This document shows, in pieces, positions 54,535 through 64,000 of a DNA stretch of 64,000 bases. This DNA comes from Arthrobacter sp. ERGS1:01 (GTDB lineage Bacteria; Actinomycetota; Actinomycetes; Actinomycetales; Micrococcaceae). A program made the position numbers and the translations under genes. Each line of letters starts with the position of its first letter. Within the stretch, counting starts at the first letter, position 1. A model generated the notes under the pieces. The model saw nothing but the letters and a program-made list of their open reading frames with translations, made no database searches and was not told the origin of the DNA. The DNA is taken from NCBI RefSeq assembly GCF_001281315.1, contig NZ_CP012477.1, forward strand, positions 124,001-188,000, given 5' to 3'.

Positions 54535-55529
54535 GCTTCCACTTCACCAATCCGGACGAGTGCGTCGGTGACCATGTTCCAGAACTTCTCGTGGTCCAGC
54601 TTGACGGCGACCGAGGTGTTGCAGTCGGCGGGGGCGGGGGCGCGGAAATCGGCCACGGTCATGCCCAGGGTCAGGGTGCCGGTCAGCTCGATGTCCACCG
54701 GGACCTTTTGGGTGGTCATGACCGTCGGGTCGATCACGTAGGCCACGGCGCACGGATCGTGGACCGGCGGGTAGTCGAAGCCCTGGGCGTCCTTGTAGGT
54801 CTTCGTGAAGAACTCCATGAGTTCCATGACGAACTTGGCCGGCTTGGTGCCGACGGCTTCGATCGCGGCGACGACGTCGGGGGTCGCCAGCGCCTGGTGG
54901 GTCAGGTCGAGGCCGACCATGACGACGGGCCACTTCTCGTTGAATACGATGTGAGCGGCTTCGGGGTCGATCTTGATGTTGAATTCGGCCACGGCGCTCC
55001 AGTTGCCCACGTGGTAGCCGCCGCCCATCAGGACGACTTCCTTCACGCGCTCAACGATGCGGGGTTCCTTGCGGGCGGCCATGGCGATGTTGGTCAGGCC
55101 GCCGGTCGGGACCAGGGTGATGGAGCCGGGCTCGTGCGCCATGATCGTTTCGATGATGAGGTCGACGGCGTGGCGCGGGTCCAGTTCGATCTTGGACTCG
55201 GGCTGGGCGGGGCCGTCCATGCCGCTGTCGCCGTGGATGTCGGGGGCGTTCTCGATGGTGCGCACCAGGGGGCGGTCGCAGCCGGCGGCGAACGGCACGC
55301 CGGTGATGCCGGCGATGGTGCCGACCGAGAGGGCGTTGCGGGTCACCTTGGCCAGCGTCTGGTTGCCGACGACGGTGGTCACGGCAAGCAGTTCGATGTT
55401 CGGGTTGCCGTGGGCCAGCAGGATGGCGACGGCGTCATCGTGGCCGGGGTCGCAGTCCAGGATGATCTTCCGGGGTGCGGTGGCGGTGCCGGATTCGTTG
55501 CCGGCGGGGGTGTGCAGTGCCGAGTTCAC
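54531..55529 (-). CDS. uriH: Nucleoside hydrolase, probable uridine ribohydrolase
   Basis: This 332-residue enzyme cleaves ribonucleosides to base and ribose. The metal site ILDCDPGHDDAVAILLA is the IU-nucleoside hydrolase signature, with a further ligand in VHDPCAVAYVID. HGDSGMDGP is a typical active-site loop. GTG 55529 is 6 nt after GGAGA; the frame is open upstream, but those starts lie beyond the operator region. Substrate preference is inferred from the uri-like gene order. Confidence 0.87.
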   Translation of the reverse strand: MNSALHTPAGNESGTATAPRKIILDCDPGHDDAVAILLAHGNPNIELLAVTTVVGNQTLAKVTRNALSVGTIAGITGVPFAAGCDRPLVRTIENAPDIHGDSGMDGPAQPESKIELDPRHAVDLIIETIMAHEPGSITLVPTGGLTNIAMAARKEPRIVERVKEVVLMGGGYHVGNWSAVAEFNIKIDPEAAHIVFNEKWPVVMVGLDLTHQALATPDVVAAIEAVGTKPAKFVMELMEFFTKTYKDAQGFDYPPVHDPCAVAYVIDPTVMTTQKVPVDIELTGTLTLGMTVADFRAPAPADCNTSVAVKLDHEKFWNMVTDALVRIGEVEA

Positions 55530-55609
55530 TCTAATTCTCCACGTCTTTGGGGCCGATACTAAAGGGCCGGGGGTGATTACAGCCCAGTTTGACATTGAAA
55601 TCCTTGGCA

Positions 55610-55648
55610 CGTCAAGCGCTTAACGTGATGTTCGTCAAGCGCTTGACG
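55610..55648. promoter_or_regulatory. Two LacI-family operators between uriH and its regulator
   Basis: CGTCAAGCGCTTAACG (55610-55625) and the perfect 16-bp palindrome CGTCAAGCGCTTGACG (55633-55648) have centres 23 bp apart. The second ends 3 nt before the regulator's -10 box TAGTAT (55652-55657). That box is 6 nt before the regulator ATG, so the regulator transcript is probably leaderless and autorepressed. Confidence 0.8.
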
Positions 55649-55663
55649 CGATAGTATCGATGA

Positions 55664-56716
55664 ATGCACCAAGCTCAAGCACCCATCACGGCGCCTCCGG
55701 CCGCATCCGCGGCCCGTGCCACTGCCTCGATGGTTGCCGCCCGTGCCGGGGTCTCCGCCGCTACGGTTTCGCTGGTAACCAACGGCAAGACGGCCGGCCG
55801 GGTGTCGGCGGAGAACATTGCCAAGGTCGAAGCCGCCATCGCCGAATTGGGCTATGTGGTGGATGGATTGGGCAGTTCGCTGGCCAAGGGTCGCAGCAAC
55901 ATTGTGATCTTGGTTGCACCGGACGTCTCCAACCCCTTCTTTGCCAAGGTGATCGCCGGGGTCCGTGAGGCCATCGGCGACTCGTTCCAATTATTGCTCT
56001 CGGTAACCGATGCAGGCCAGACCCCGTCGTCGGCCGACGTGCGGAACCTGCTCTCGCTGCGGCCCGCCGGCCTGCTCGTGGACGCGCCGAGCGCGCAATT
56101 CCTGGCCGAACTGCCCGCCGCCGGCCCCATGGTGCTGCTGGATGCGGCCGGTGTGGCCAGTGACGCCCCCTCGGTGAACTTTGACGTGGCCCGCGGTGCC
56201 GAGATGCTCGCGGACCACCTGGGCAGCCTCGGCCACCGCACCGTGGCGTACCTGGACAGCGTGACCGGCACCGAGACGTTCAGGGTGCGTCGCGAGGCAT
56301 TTTCCCGCCGGGCCGAGGCCCTGGGCATGAGCGTTGCGGCCTCGGAGGCCACCACGATCGACGTCGGCACCGCCGCGATGGCCTTCGCCGGGGCTTGGCC
56401 GGCCTGGGCGAAACTGGGCGTCACCGCAGTCGTCTGCTGCACCGACACCCACGCCTACGGGGTGCTGCAGGAAGCCCGCGTGGCACGGCTGGACGTGCCC
56501 GGTCAGCTGGCCGTAACAGGCTTTGACGACCTGCCCTATTCGGAAACCTCCAACCCCGGGTTGACCACGCTCAGGCTTCCCGCCGGAGAACTGGGAAAGG
56601 CTGCCGGTGAGCAATTGCTCCGGCTGCTGGACCGGGAGCACATCCCGGCGTCGAGGCTGATGCTCCAAGGCACCCTGGTGGTCCGCGGCTCCACGGTGGC
56701 GCCGGGTCCGGACTGA
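55664..56716 (+). CDS. uriR: LacI-family regulator of the nucleoside operon
   Basis: This 350-residue repressor has an N-terminal extension of about 20 residues before the helix-turn-helix ASMVAARAGVSAATVSLVTNGK. The hinge region and the periplasmic-binding-like domain follow (IVILVAPDVSNPFFAKVIAGV; AVTGFDDLPYSETSNPGLTTLRLP). Two palindromic operators lie directly upstream. Ribose, ribose 5-phosphate or a nucleoside is the likely inducer; the symbol follows the C. glutamicum analogue. Confidence 0.88.
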   Translation: MHQAQAPITAPPAASAARATASMVAARAGVSAATVSLVTNGKTAGRVSAENIAKVEAAIAELGYVVDGLGSSLAKGRSNIVILVAPDVSNPFFAKVIAGVREAIGDSFQLLLSVTDAGQTPSSADVRNLLSLRPAGLLVDAPSAQFLAELPAAGPMVLLDAAGVASDAPSVNFDVARGAEMLADHLGSLGHRTVAYLDSVTGTETFRVRREAFSRRAEALGMSVAASEATTIDVGTAAMAFAGAWPAWAKLGVTAVVCCTDTHAYGVLQEARVARLDVPGQLAVTGFDDLPYSETSNPGLTTLRLPAGELGKAAGEQLLRLLDREHIPASRLMLQGTLVVRGSTVAPGPD

Positions 56717-56746
56717 GTGGCCGGGCCGGCCCAATGACCTGGGCAG

Positions 56747-56785
56747 GGTAATCCGCCTCCTCAACGGAAACGCGGAGGATTCACC
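56747..56785. terminator. Hairpin between the LacI gene and lysS
   Basis: GGTAATCCGCCTCC pairs imperfectly with GGAGGATTCACC around CTCAACGGAAACGC. It lies 31 nt after the regulator's stop codon and just upstream of the lysS promoter. Confidence 0.4.
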
Positions 56786-56798
56786 CAGATTCACCAAC

Positions 56799-56804
56799 TA
56801 AACT
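56799..56804 (+). promoter_or_regulatory. -10 box of a probable leaderless promoter (lysS)
   Basis: TAAACT lies 8 nt before the GTG start of lysS, with no ribosome-binding sequence between. Confidence 0.45.
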
Positions 56805-56812
56805 AATCGATT

Positions 56813-58312
56813 GTGAGCGCAGAAAATACCGTGACCCTCGAACCCAGCGACGTTTCAGAGCAAATGCTTGTCCGATTGGATAAGCGTGCCAAATTGCTTG
56901 AACGGGGTGGGCAGGCCTACCCGGTTGGTGTTGGCCGGACCCACACCCTGGAGGAAATCCGGGCCAAGTACCCGGAATTGGAAGCCGATTCCACCACGGG
57001 TGAGATCGTCGGCGTCACCGGTCGGGTCGTGTTTGTCCGCAACACGGGCAAGCTGTGCTTTGCCACGCTGCAATCAGGTGCCGGAACGCGCCTGCAGGTC
57101 ATGCTGTCCCTGGCCAACGTGGGCGAGGAACCGCTGGCCGACTGGAAGGCACTTGTCGACTTGGGCGACCACGTGTTCGTCAAGGGCGAGGTCATCAGCT
57201 CCCGCCGCGGCGAACTTTCCATCATGGCCGATTCCTGGGCCATGGCGTCCAAGGCCCTGCGCCCCCTGCCCGTACTGCACGCCGACCTTTCCGAGGAAAT
57301 GCGCGTGCGCCAGCGATATGTTGACTTGATTGTCCGCGATACCGCGCGCGAGCAGGTTAAGACCCGCTCCGCCATTGTCAAAGCTATTCGCGACACCCTC
57401 CACGGCGAGGATTACATTGAGCTGGAAACCCCCATTCTCCAGCTCATTCACGGAGGCGCCGCCGCACGGCCTTTCCGGACGCACCTGAATGCCTTTGACC
57501 AGCCCATGACGCTGCGCATTGCCATTGAACTTTATTTGAAGCGTGCCGTGGTGGGCGGCATGGACAAAGTGTTTGAAGTGGGACGTATTTTCCGCAATGA
57601 GGGCGTTGATTCAACCCACAGCCCCGAATTCACCATGCTGGAAGCCTATGAAGCCTACGGCGACCAATTCAGCATGGCGAAAATCATGCAGCGAATCATT
57701 TTGGCTGCGGCGGATGCCGTGGGTTCCCGAAGCATTGAAACCGAACGCGGAACCATTAACCTCGACGGCGAATGGCCGTGGCTTCCCGTGTACCAGGGAC
57801 TTTCCGAGGGTGTCGGCCAGGAAATCACACCCGAAACAACGGCGGAACAATTGCGCGCCATTGCGGTTGCCCATGACGTGAAAATTGATCAGGCATGGGA
57901 CGCCGAGAAGCTCGTCGTGGAATTGTTTGGCGAAATTGTTGAACCAACCCTGATTCAGCCCACCTTTGTTTGTGATTACCCGCCCTCCGCCCAGCCGCTG
58001 GCCCGCCCGCACCGGGACAACCCGAACCTCATTGAGGCGTGGGACCTCATTATTGACGGCAAGGAAACGGGAACGGCATTCTCCGAACTGGTGGACCCCG
58101 TCATCCAGCGCGAAAGGCTTACGCAGCAATCACTGGCTGCGGCGGCCGGCGACCCCGAAGCCATGCAGCTAGATGAAGATTTCTTACGTGCCCTTGAATA
58201 TGGTGCCCCGCCCATGGGTGGACTCGGTTTGGGTGTTGACCGCCTGGTCATGCTCTTTACCGGTGTGGGAATCCGTGAGGCAATCCTCTTTCCCCTGATG
58301 AAACCCGAGTAG
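56813..58312 (+). CDS. lysS: Lysine--tRNA ligase (class II)
   Basis: This 499-residue synthetase charges tRNA-Lys. The OB-fold anticodon-binding domain (about 60-165) is followed by the class II catalytic domain. Motif 2 lies in FEVGRIFRNEGVDSTHSPEFTMLEAYEAYGD and motif 3 in GLGLGVDRLVMLFTGVGIREAILFPLMKP. The usual HNPEFT of motif 2 is HSPEFT here. The substrate loop LIHGGAAARPFRTHLNAFDQPMTLRIAIELYLKR is intact. Many AT-ending codons (ATT, AAT, GAA) give the second half a lower GC content than its neighbours. Confidence 0.95.
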   Translation: MSAENTVTLEPSDVSEQMLVRLDKRAKLLERGGQAYPVGVGRTHTLEEIRAKYPELEADSTTGEIVGVTGRVVFVRNTGKLCFATLQSGAGTRLQVMLSLANVGEEPLADWKALVDLGDHVFVKGEVISSRRGELSIMADSWAMASKALRPLPVLHADLSEEMRVRQRYVDLIVRDTAREQVKTRSAIVKAIRDTLHGEDYIELETPILQLIHGGAAARPFRTHLNAFDQPMTLRIAIELYLKRAVVGGMDKVFEVGRIFRNEGVDSTHSPEFTMLEAYEAYGDQFSMAKIMQRIILAAADAVGSRSIETERGTINLDGEWPWLPVYQGLSEGVGQEITPETTAEQLRAIAVAHDVKIDQAWDAEKLVVELFGEIVEPTLIQPTFVCDYPPSAQPLARPHRDNPNLIEAWDLIIDGKETGTAFSELVDPVIQRERLTQQSLAAAAGDPEAMQLDEDFLRALEYGAPPMGGLGLGVDRLVMLFTGVGIREAILFPLMKPE

Positions 58313-58325
58313 GAGCGGCAGGATT

Positions 58326-58475
58326 ATGGAATATGTTGCAGTTATCGTCCCTTCGTTGGGCGTTGGCGTTCTCTTTTACTTCGCCATGAAGGCGATTTTC
58401 AATGCCGACCGTTCGGAACGTGAGGCACTTGCGCGGGCTGAACAAGAGTCCGAGCACAACTCAGAGCACCCCTGA
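58326..58475 (+). CDS. Small single-pass membrane protein (49 residues)
   Basis: The frame starts at ATG 58326, 13 nt after lysS, and encodes a peptide starting MEYVAVIVPSLGVGVLFYFA. One helix is followed by a charged tail rich in Arg/Glu (NADRSEREALARAEQESEHN). AGGAG lies about 10 nt upstream. No family is recognised, but a small membrane protein in this place behind lysS, with lysS-like codon use, suggests a real co-transcribed gene. Confidence 0.65.
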   Translation: MEYVAVIVPSLGVGVLFYFAMKAIFNADRSEREALARAEQESEHNSEHP

Positions 58476-58497
58476 TATTAGTTTCGGCAATAATTCT

Positions 58498-58526
58498 TTG
58501 ACGCGGACCGGATTTCGCAGCATAAT
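58498..58526 (+). promoter_or_regulatory. Sigma-70-type promoter of lsr2
   Basis: TTGACG (58498-58503) and CATAAT (58521-58526) are separated by 17 nt, close to the housekeeping consensus. They lie 44 nt upstream of the lsr2 ATG, which leaves room for a leader with the GTGAGG ribosome site. Confidence 0.65.
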
Positions 58527-58569
58527 TTAGTTGAAGCAATCATCCAACATTACGTGAGGCGATTTCCCC

Positions 58570-58902
58570 ATGGCACAGAAGATTCATGTCACCCTTGTCG
58601 ACGACATTGACCAGAGCCCCGCAGATGAGAGCGTCACGTTTGCACTTGACGGGATCAATTACGAGATTGATCTCTCCGCCAACAACGCCGAGGAATTGCG
58701 CAACGCGTTGGCAAAATTCATTGACGCCGGGCGCCGCGCCGGTGGCCGCGCAGTTCGTGGCCGCGGCCCCGCAGCTGCACCCAAGGGTAAGAGCGACGTA
58801 GGTGAAATTCGCGCTTGGGCCAAGGAAAACGGTTACGACGTGCACGAGCGCGGCCGTATCCAGGCTGAAATTCGCAACGCCTACTACGCCGCACAGGGCT
58901 AG
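58570..58902 (+). CDS. lsr2: Lsr2 nucleoid-associated protein
   Basis: This 110-residue H-NS-like protein bridges DNA and silences AT-rich, often horizontally acquired, genes. The N-terminal dimerisation domain (MAQKIHVTLVDDIDQSPADE, then VTFALDGINYEIDLSANNAEELRNAL) is joined by a basic Gly/Arg/Lys linker. The C-terminal DNA-binding domain has DVGEIRAWAKENGYDVHERGRIQAEI, where RGR enters the minor groove. It is a hallmark of Actinobacteria. Confidence 0.96.
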   Translation: MAQKIHVTLVDDIDQSPADESVTFALDGINYEIDLSANNAEELRNALAKFIDAGRRAGGRAVRGRGPAAAPKGKSDVGEIRAWAKENGYDVHERGRIQAEIRNAYYAAQG

Positions 58903-59375
58903 TCCCCAAAACTTTTGGGATGGCCCATAGGGCATGAACGACGGCGGGATTCCTTGGGGAGGATCCCGCCGTCGTTCGTTTAAGTGGCCGCCATTAACCG
59001 GATGGTGGGTGATATTGACCACCCGGCTGATTTCATATTTCCCGCCCAATTCAATGGAGTAATTGCAGTGGGCTGCATTTCTGTGAATTGCCTAGGAATA
59101 TAACCGGAAATTGCCGGGACTCTTGACGATCCTGCTCAGAGTCCCCGACTGTCCGGGCTCGTCGGAAGCCGGGTGCGTGCCGGCCTAGGCGGACCGCGCC
59201 AGGCTGTGGCCGCGAGACACCCAACCAGGGCCCGGAATGGCGCCCCGGCGGGGCCGCCGTCGTCCCCGCGGAGGCCGGCGGGAAACGGCCGGTATTTCCC
59301 CTGTGGCGAACAAGCCCCCACGACGGCCCGGCACTGCGTAGCATCAAGGTACGCAGTAAAAGGAGTGTGGCGAAA
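58903..59375. other. Intergenic region between lsr2 and clpC
   Basis: I find no convincing gene in these 473 bases. The region starts with the lsr2 terminator and includes an 8-bp inverted repeat, GGGACTCT/AGAGTCCC (59116-59123 and 59138-59145), in front of clpC. The clpC promoter must lie here, but I could not identify it confidently. A half-match to the actinobacterial ClgR motif (GGCGAAC, near 59305) is too weak to call. Confidence 0.5.
58937..58976 (+). terminator. lsr2 terminator
   Basis: AACGACGGCGGGAT (58937-58950) pairs perfectly with ATCCCGCCGTCGTT (58963-58976), 14 bp around a 12-nt loop. CGTTTAAG follows. Confidence 0.75.
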
Positions 59376-61865
<2,490 letters not shown>

Positions 61866-61901
61866 CAGTCCCAAAGTTGCGGGGGCACACCCCCGTAAAC
61901 A

Positions 61902-61978
61902 CGTTGAGAGGCCAGATAATCTAAGGATTATCTGGCCTCTCAACGGCTTTAACGGTGGACTATCTGGGCCCTCAACGG
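61902..61978. repeat. Three-arm palindromic repeat between clpC and agmatine deiminase
   Basis: CGTTGAGAGGCCAGATAATC (61902-61921) and its exact inverse (61926-61945) are separated by 4 nt. A third arm with GGGCCC (61957-61978) ends against the deiminase stop codon. Arm sequence and layout match the element at 52050-52128, with GGCC replacing GCCC in the main arms. Confidence 0.87.
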
Positions 61979-63004
61979 CTAGGCGGACCTGGGCTGGTGC
62001 TGGGTGATGCAGTGGATGCCGCCGCCGTGGGCAAAGATCTCCCGGGCATCGACCGTGACGACCTTCCGCCCCGGGTACACCTCCGCCAGGATTTGCGCGG
62101 CCACGGCATCATTTTCATCGTCGAAGGAGCAGGCGATGACGCCGCCGTTGACCACCAGGTGGTTGACGTAGCTGTAGTCGACCCAACCGTCGTTGTCCTT
62201 GAGCACGGCCGGGGCCGGAATGTCCCGCACCTGCCACGGTTGGCCGTCGGGCGCCGTGGAGTCCTCGATGGCGGCCCGGACGACGTCGTACAGGAAGAAG
62301 TCGGGGTGTTCCGGGTTGTGCTGGCGGTGGAGCAGGATGGTGTCGGGTGCCGGGATGGTGGCGACAATGTCCACGTGCCCGCGGGTGCCAAAGCGCTGTG
62401 TGTCCCGGTAGAGGCCGCGCGGCAGCCAGACGGCGGACGTGGCACCAAGGGTGCGCTCCAGCTCGGCCTCGATGGCGTTGCGGGACATGCCGGGATTGCG
62501 GAACCTGTCCAGTTGCACGGTGTCGGTGAGCAGCACCGTGCCTTCGCCGTCGACTTGGATGCCGCCTCCCTCATTGACCATGGGGGAGTCGATGAGCTGC
62601 GCGCCTGCCAGTTCGGCAACCAGTTTGCCGAGCTTGGCATCCTTCTCCCACGTGGCCCATTCCTGCTGGCCCCAACCGTTGAAAACCCAGTCGACGGCGC
62701 CCAGCGCACCCTGTTCGTCGAGCACGAACGTGGGGCCGGCGTCGCGCAGCCAGGCATCGTCGAGCGGTGCCTGGACGATGTCGATGTCCGCGTGCAGCAG
62801 CTCGCGGGCCAGTGCCGCGTCCCGCGGATCGGCCAGCATGGTGACGGGCTCGAATTCGAGGACGGCGTGGGCCACGGCAACCCAGGCCGTGCGCGCCTGC
62901 GCGGCGTCTTCATCCGTTGCGCCAAAGGTTTCCCCCAGTGGCGGGAACGCCATCCAGATCCGTTCCTGCGGCGCGCATTCGCTTGGCATTTTCCAGTGGC
63001 TCAC
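61979..63004 (-). CDS. Agmatine deiminase
   Basis: This 341-residue enzyme is predicted to hydrolyse agmatine to N-carbamoylputrescine and ammonia. The guanidino-modifying fold is shown by PLDDAWLRDAGPTFV, NEGGGIQVDGEGTVLLT, FGTRGHVDIVA and the catalytic Cys332 in GGGIHCITQ. Length and N-terminus (MPSECAPQERIWMAFP) fit the family. It follows a TetR gene and an NCS1-type transporter on the same strand, suggesting import and use of a guanidino or amine compound. A downstream carbamoylputrescine amidase is not adjacent. Confidence 0.9.
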   Translation of the reverse strand: MSHWKMPSECAPQERIWMAFPPLGETFGATDEDAAQARTAWVAVAHAVLEFEPVTMLADPRDAALARELLHADIDIVQAPLDDAWLRDAGPTFVLDEQGALGAVDWVFNGWGQQEWATWEKDAKLGKLVAELAGAQLIDSPMVNEGGGIQVDGEGTVLLTDTVQLDRFRNPGMSRNAIEAELERTLGATSAVWLPRGLYRDTQRFGTRGHVDIVATIPAPDTILLHRQHNPEHPDFFLYDVVRAAIEDSTAPDGQPWQVRDIPAPAVLKDNDGWVDYSYVNHLVVNGGVIACSFDDENDAVAAQILAEVYPGRKVVTVDAREIFAHGGGIHCITQHQPRSA

Positions 63005-63046
63005 TGGCTTGTCTCCTTTGATTCAACCAACGGTAGGTTCCGTTGG

Positions 63047-63634
63047 TTATTGGCTTGTAGTTGTCAGGATTTCCCGGGGCAGGGTGCTGTCCAGGCCGCG
63101 GCCCAGGGCGGCCCGGGCCTCCTCCGTGGTGATGAGGCCGGAAAGCCAGCGTCCGGACAATCCTTCGACGAGCGCCGTCAGCAGCAGCGCAATTTCATCG
63201 GCCCGCTCCTGGGGGATCCCCGACTGTTGCGTCAACAGCCCGGCAAGATGGTCCTGCCACACCTTGGTGGAGTTCGCCAGGTGCTCGGCAAGCAGGGGTT
63301 CAAAGACGGCGATGGCGCGGATTTCATTCCACACGATCGACTTGGCGCGCACGGATTCGTCGTCCCTGATCTCATCCAGCAGCAAGGTGCGGATGGCGCC
63401 GAATGATCCGGTGTCACCGGAGGCGGCTGTGCCGTGGTCCGCCAGCGAGGAGACGTTGACGTATTCCAGGGTTGCGGCCAGGAGCCCGTCGCGGTCGGTG
63501 AAATGGTAATAGAGGAGGCCCGAGGAAACCCCGGCCTTCCTGGCCACGTCCTGGACGCGCATTCCCCGCACGCCGTTCTCGGCGATGCAGCTGCTGCACG
63601 CCTCCAGGATGCGCGTTTGGTTATCCAGTGCCAC
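63047..63634 (-). CDS. TetR/AcrR-family regulator
   Basis: This 195-residue regulator has the helix-turn-helix TRILEACSSCIAENGVRGMRVQDVARKAGVSSGLLYYHFTDRDGLLAATLEY. A TetR_C-like ligand domain of the BetI/AcrR type follows. The GTG at 63634 is 6 nt after AGGAAGG. It lies 11 nt after the transporter gene and 42 nt before agmatine deiminase on the same strand, so it probably controls this unit from within it. Confidence 0.88.
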   Translation of the reverse strand: MALDNQTRILEACSSCIAENGVRGMRVQDVARKAGVSSGLLYYHFTDRDGLLAATLEYVNVSSLADHGTAASGDTGSFGAIRTLLLDEIRDDESVRAKSIVWNEIRAIAVFEPLLAEHLANSTKVWQDHLAGLLTQQSGIPQERADEIALLLTALVEGLSGRWLSGLITTEEARAALGRGLDSTLPREILTTTSQ

Positions 63635-63645
63635 GTTGTGCCTTC

Positions 63646-64000
63646 CTAAGATTCTTTGCCAGCGCCAACGGATGTGGCGGCTGTGCCCTCCGGGAACAAC
63701 CGTATCGACAGCGCATACAGGGCGCCAGCCACCACGGCGGCGACCGGCAGGCTGATGTCAACGCCTCCTGCGATGTTTGCCCAGGGTGCGGCATAAAAGT
63801 CGTTGCTGACGATCAGCAGCCCCACCACGGAGCCGACGGCGAAGGGGACCACCGCGCGCAGGTTCCAGCCGCCCGTGAACCAGTATTTGCCGCCTTTGAA
63901 GCCGGTGCTGAAGACCTGGAGGTCGTGCGGATCGTAGACGCCCTTGCGGGCCATGAAGAAGCCAACCACGTTGATGGCGATCCACGATCCGGCGACGGCG
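63646..64000 (-). CDS. NCS1-family nucleobase/cation symporter, C-terminal part
   Basis: The gene runs off the right edge; 117 residues of the C-terminus are present. GSWIAINVVGFFMARKGVYDPHDLQVF is typical of the helix 10-11 region of purine-cytosine permease (NCS1) proteins, followed by WNLRAVVPFAVGSVVGLLIV and a last helix. The partners TetR and agmatine deiminase suggest the substrate may be agmatine, a related amine or a heterocycle. It is probably the first gene of the three-gene unit. Confidence 0.8.
   Translation of the reverse strand, partial: AVAGSWIAINVVGFFMARKGVYDPHDLQVFSTGFKGGKYWFTGGWNLRAVVPFAVGSVVGLLIVSNDFYAAPWANIAGGVDISLPVAAVVAGALYALSIRLFPEGTAATSVGAGKES

Noticed and set aside
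59290..59320. ClgR-type operator in front of clpC
   Set aside because: Only one half of the motif (GGCGAAC) is recognisable; the other half does not match.

Overview
The window is 64 kb of GC-rich chromosome from an actinobacterium, most likely Arthrobacter or a close Micrococcaceae relative. The evidence is the high GC content, frequent GTG/TTG starts, Lsr2, ClpC, leaderless -10/start-codon arrangements, and the conserved block ppa-dacB-Zn protease-tilS-hpt-ftsH-folE-folP-folB-folK-DUF3180-PH-PH-DUF2520-panC. No rRNA, tRNA, CRISPR array or prophage was seen. There is one complete IS3-family element.

Layout. 1-6.7 kb holds a partial possible RelA/SpoT-like gene, a sortase-anchored GH20 hexosaminidase, a PfkB sugar kinase, a PEBP protein, a HAD phosphatase and a glycerophosphodiesterase. 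6.7-16.5 kb is a ten-gene minus-strand cluster: LysR regulator, ABC importer of the sulfonate/nitrate type, CocE hydrolase, phosphosulfolactate-synthase-like protein, thioredoxin reductase, thioredoxin, an uncharacterised protein and a UGSC-family thiol protein. I consider it the best candidate for an undescribed system, probably uptake and breakdown of an organosulfur (or organoselenium) compound. 16.6-34.3 kb is housekeeping and transport: glycerate kinase, uracil permease, a 36-residue membrane peptide behind a DtxR/IdeR-type iron box, a CmtR-like sensor with a CDF exporter, phosphoglucomutase, a peptide transporter, rhodanese, prephenate dehydratase, a frameshifted diacylglycerol kinase, serS, an MFS/TetR pair and a DoxX/HxlR pair.

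34.3-37.4 kb holds PrsW and a gene-poor stretch where the IS3 element has landed in a 57-bp-period repeat array. 37.4-52 kb is the cell-wall, purine-salvage, FtsH, folate and pantothenate block. folP carries an apparent one-base deletion in its most conserved motif. 52-56.7 kb is a uridine/nucleoside catabolic locus (rbsK, MFS transporter, nucleoside hydrolase) divergent from a LacI regulator with two operators. 56.8-61.9 kb holds lysS, a small membrane protein, lsr2 and clpC. The window closes with agmatine deiminase, a TetR regulator and a partial NCS1 transporter.

A three-arm palindromic repeat lies between the convergent pairs panC/rbsK and clpC/agmatine deiminase. At least eight genes have a TAnnnT box 5-8 nt before their start codon, as expected of leaderless transcripts.
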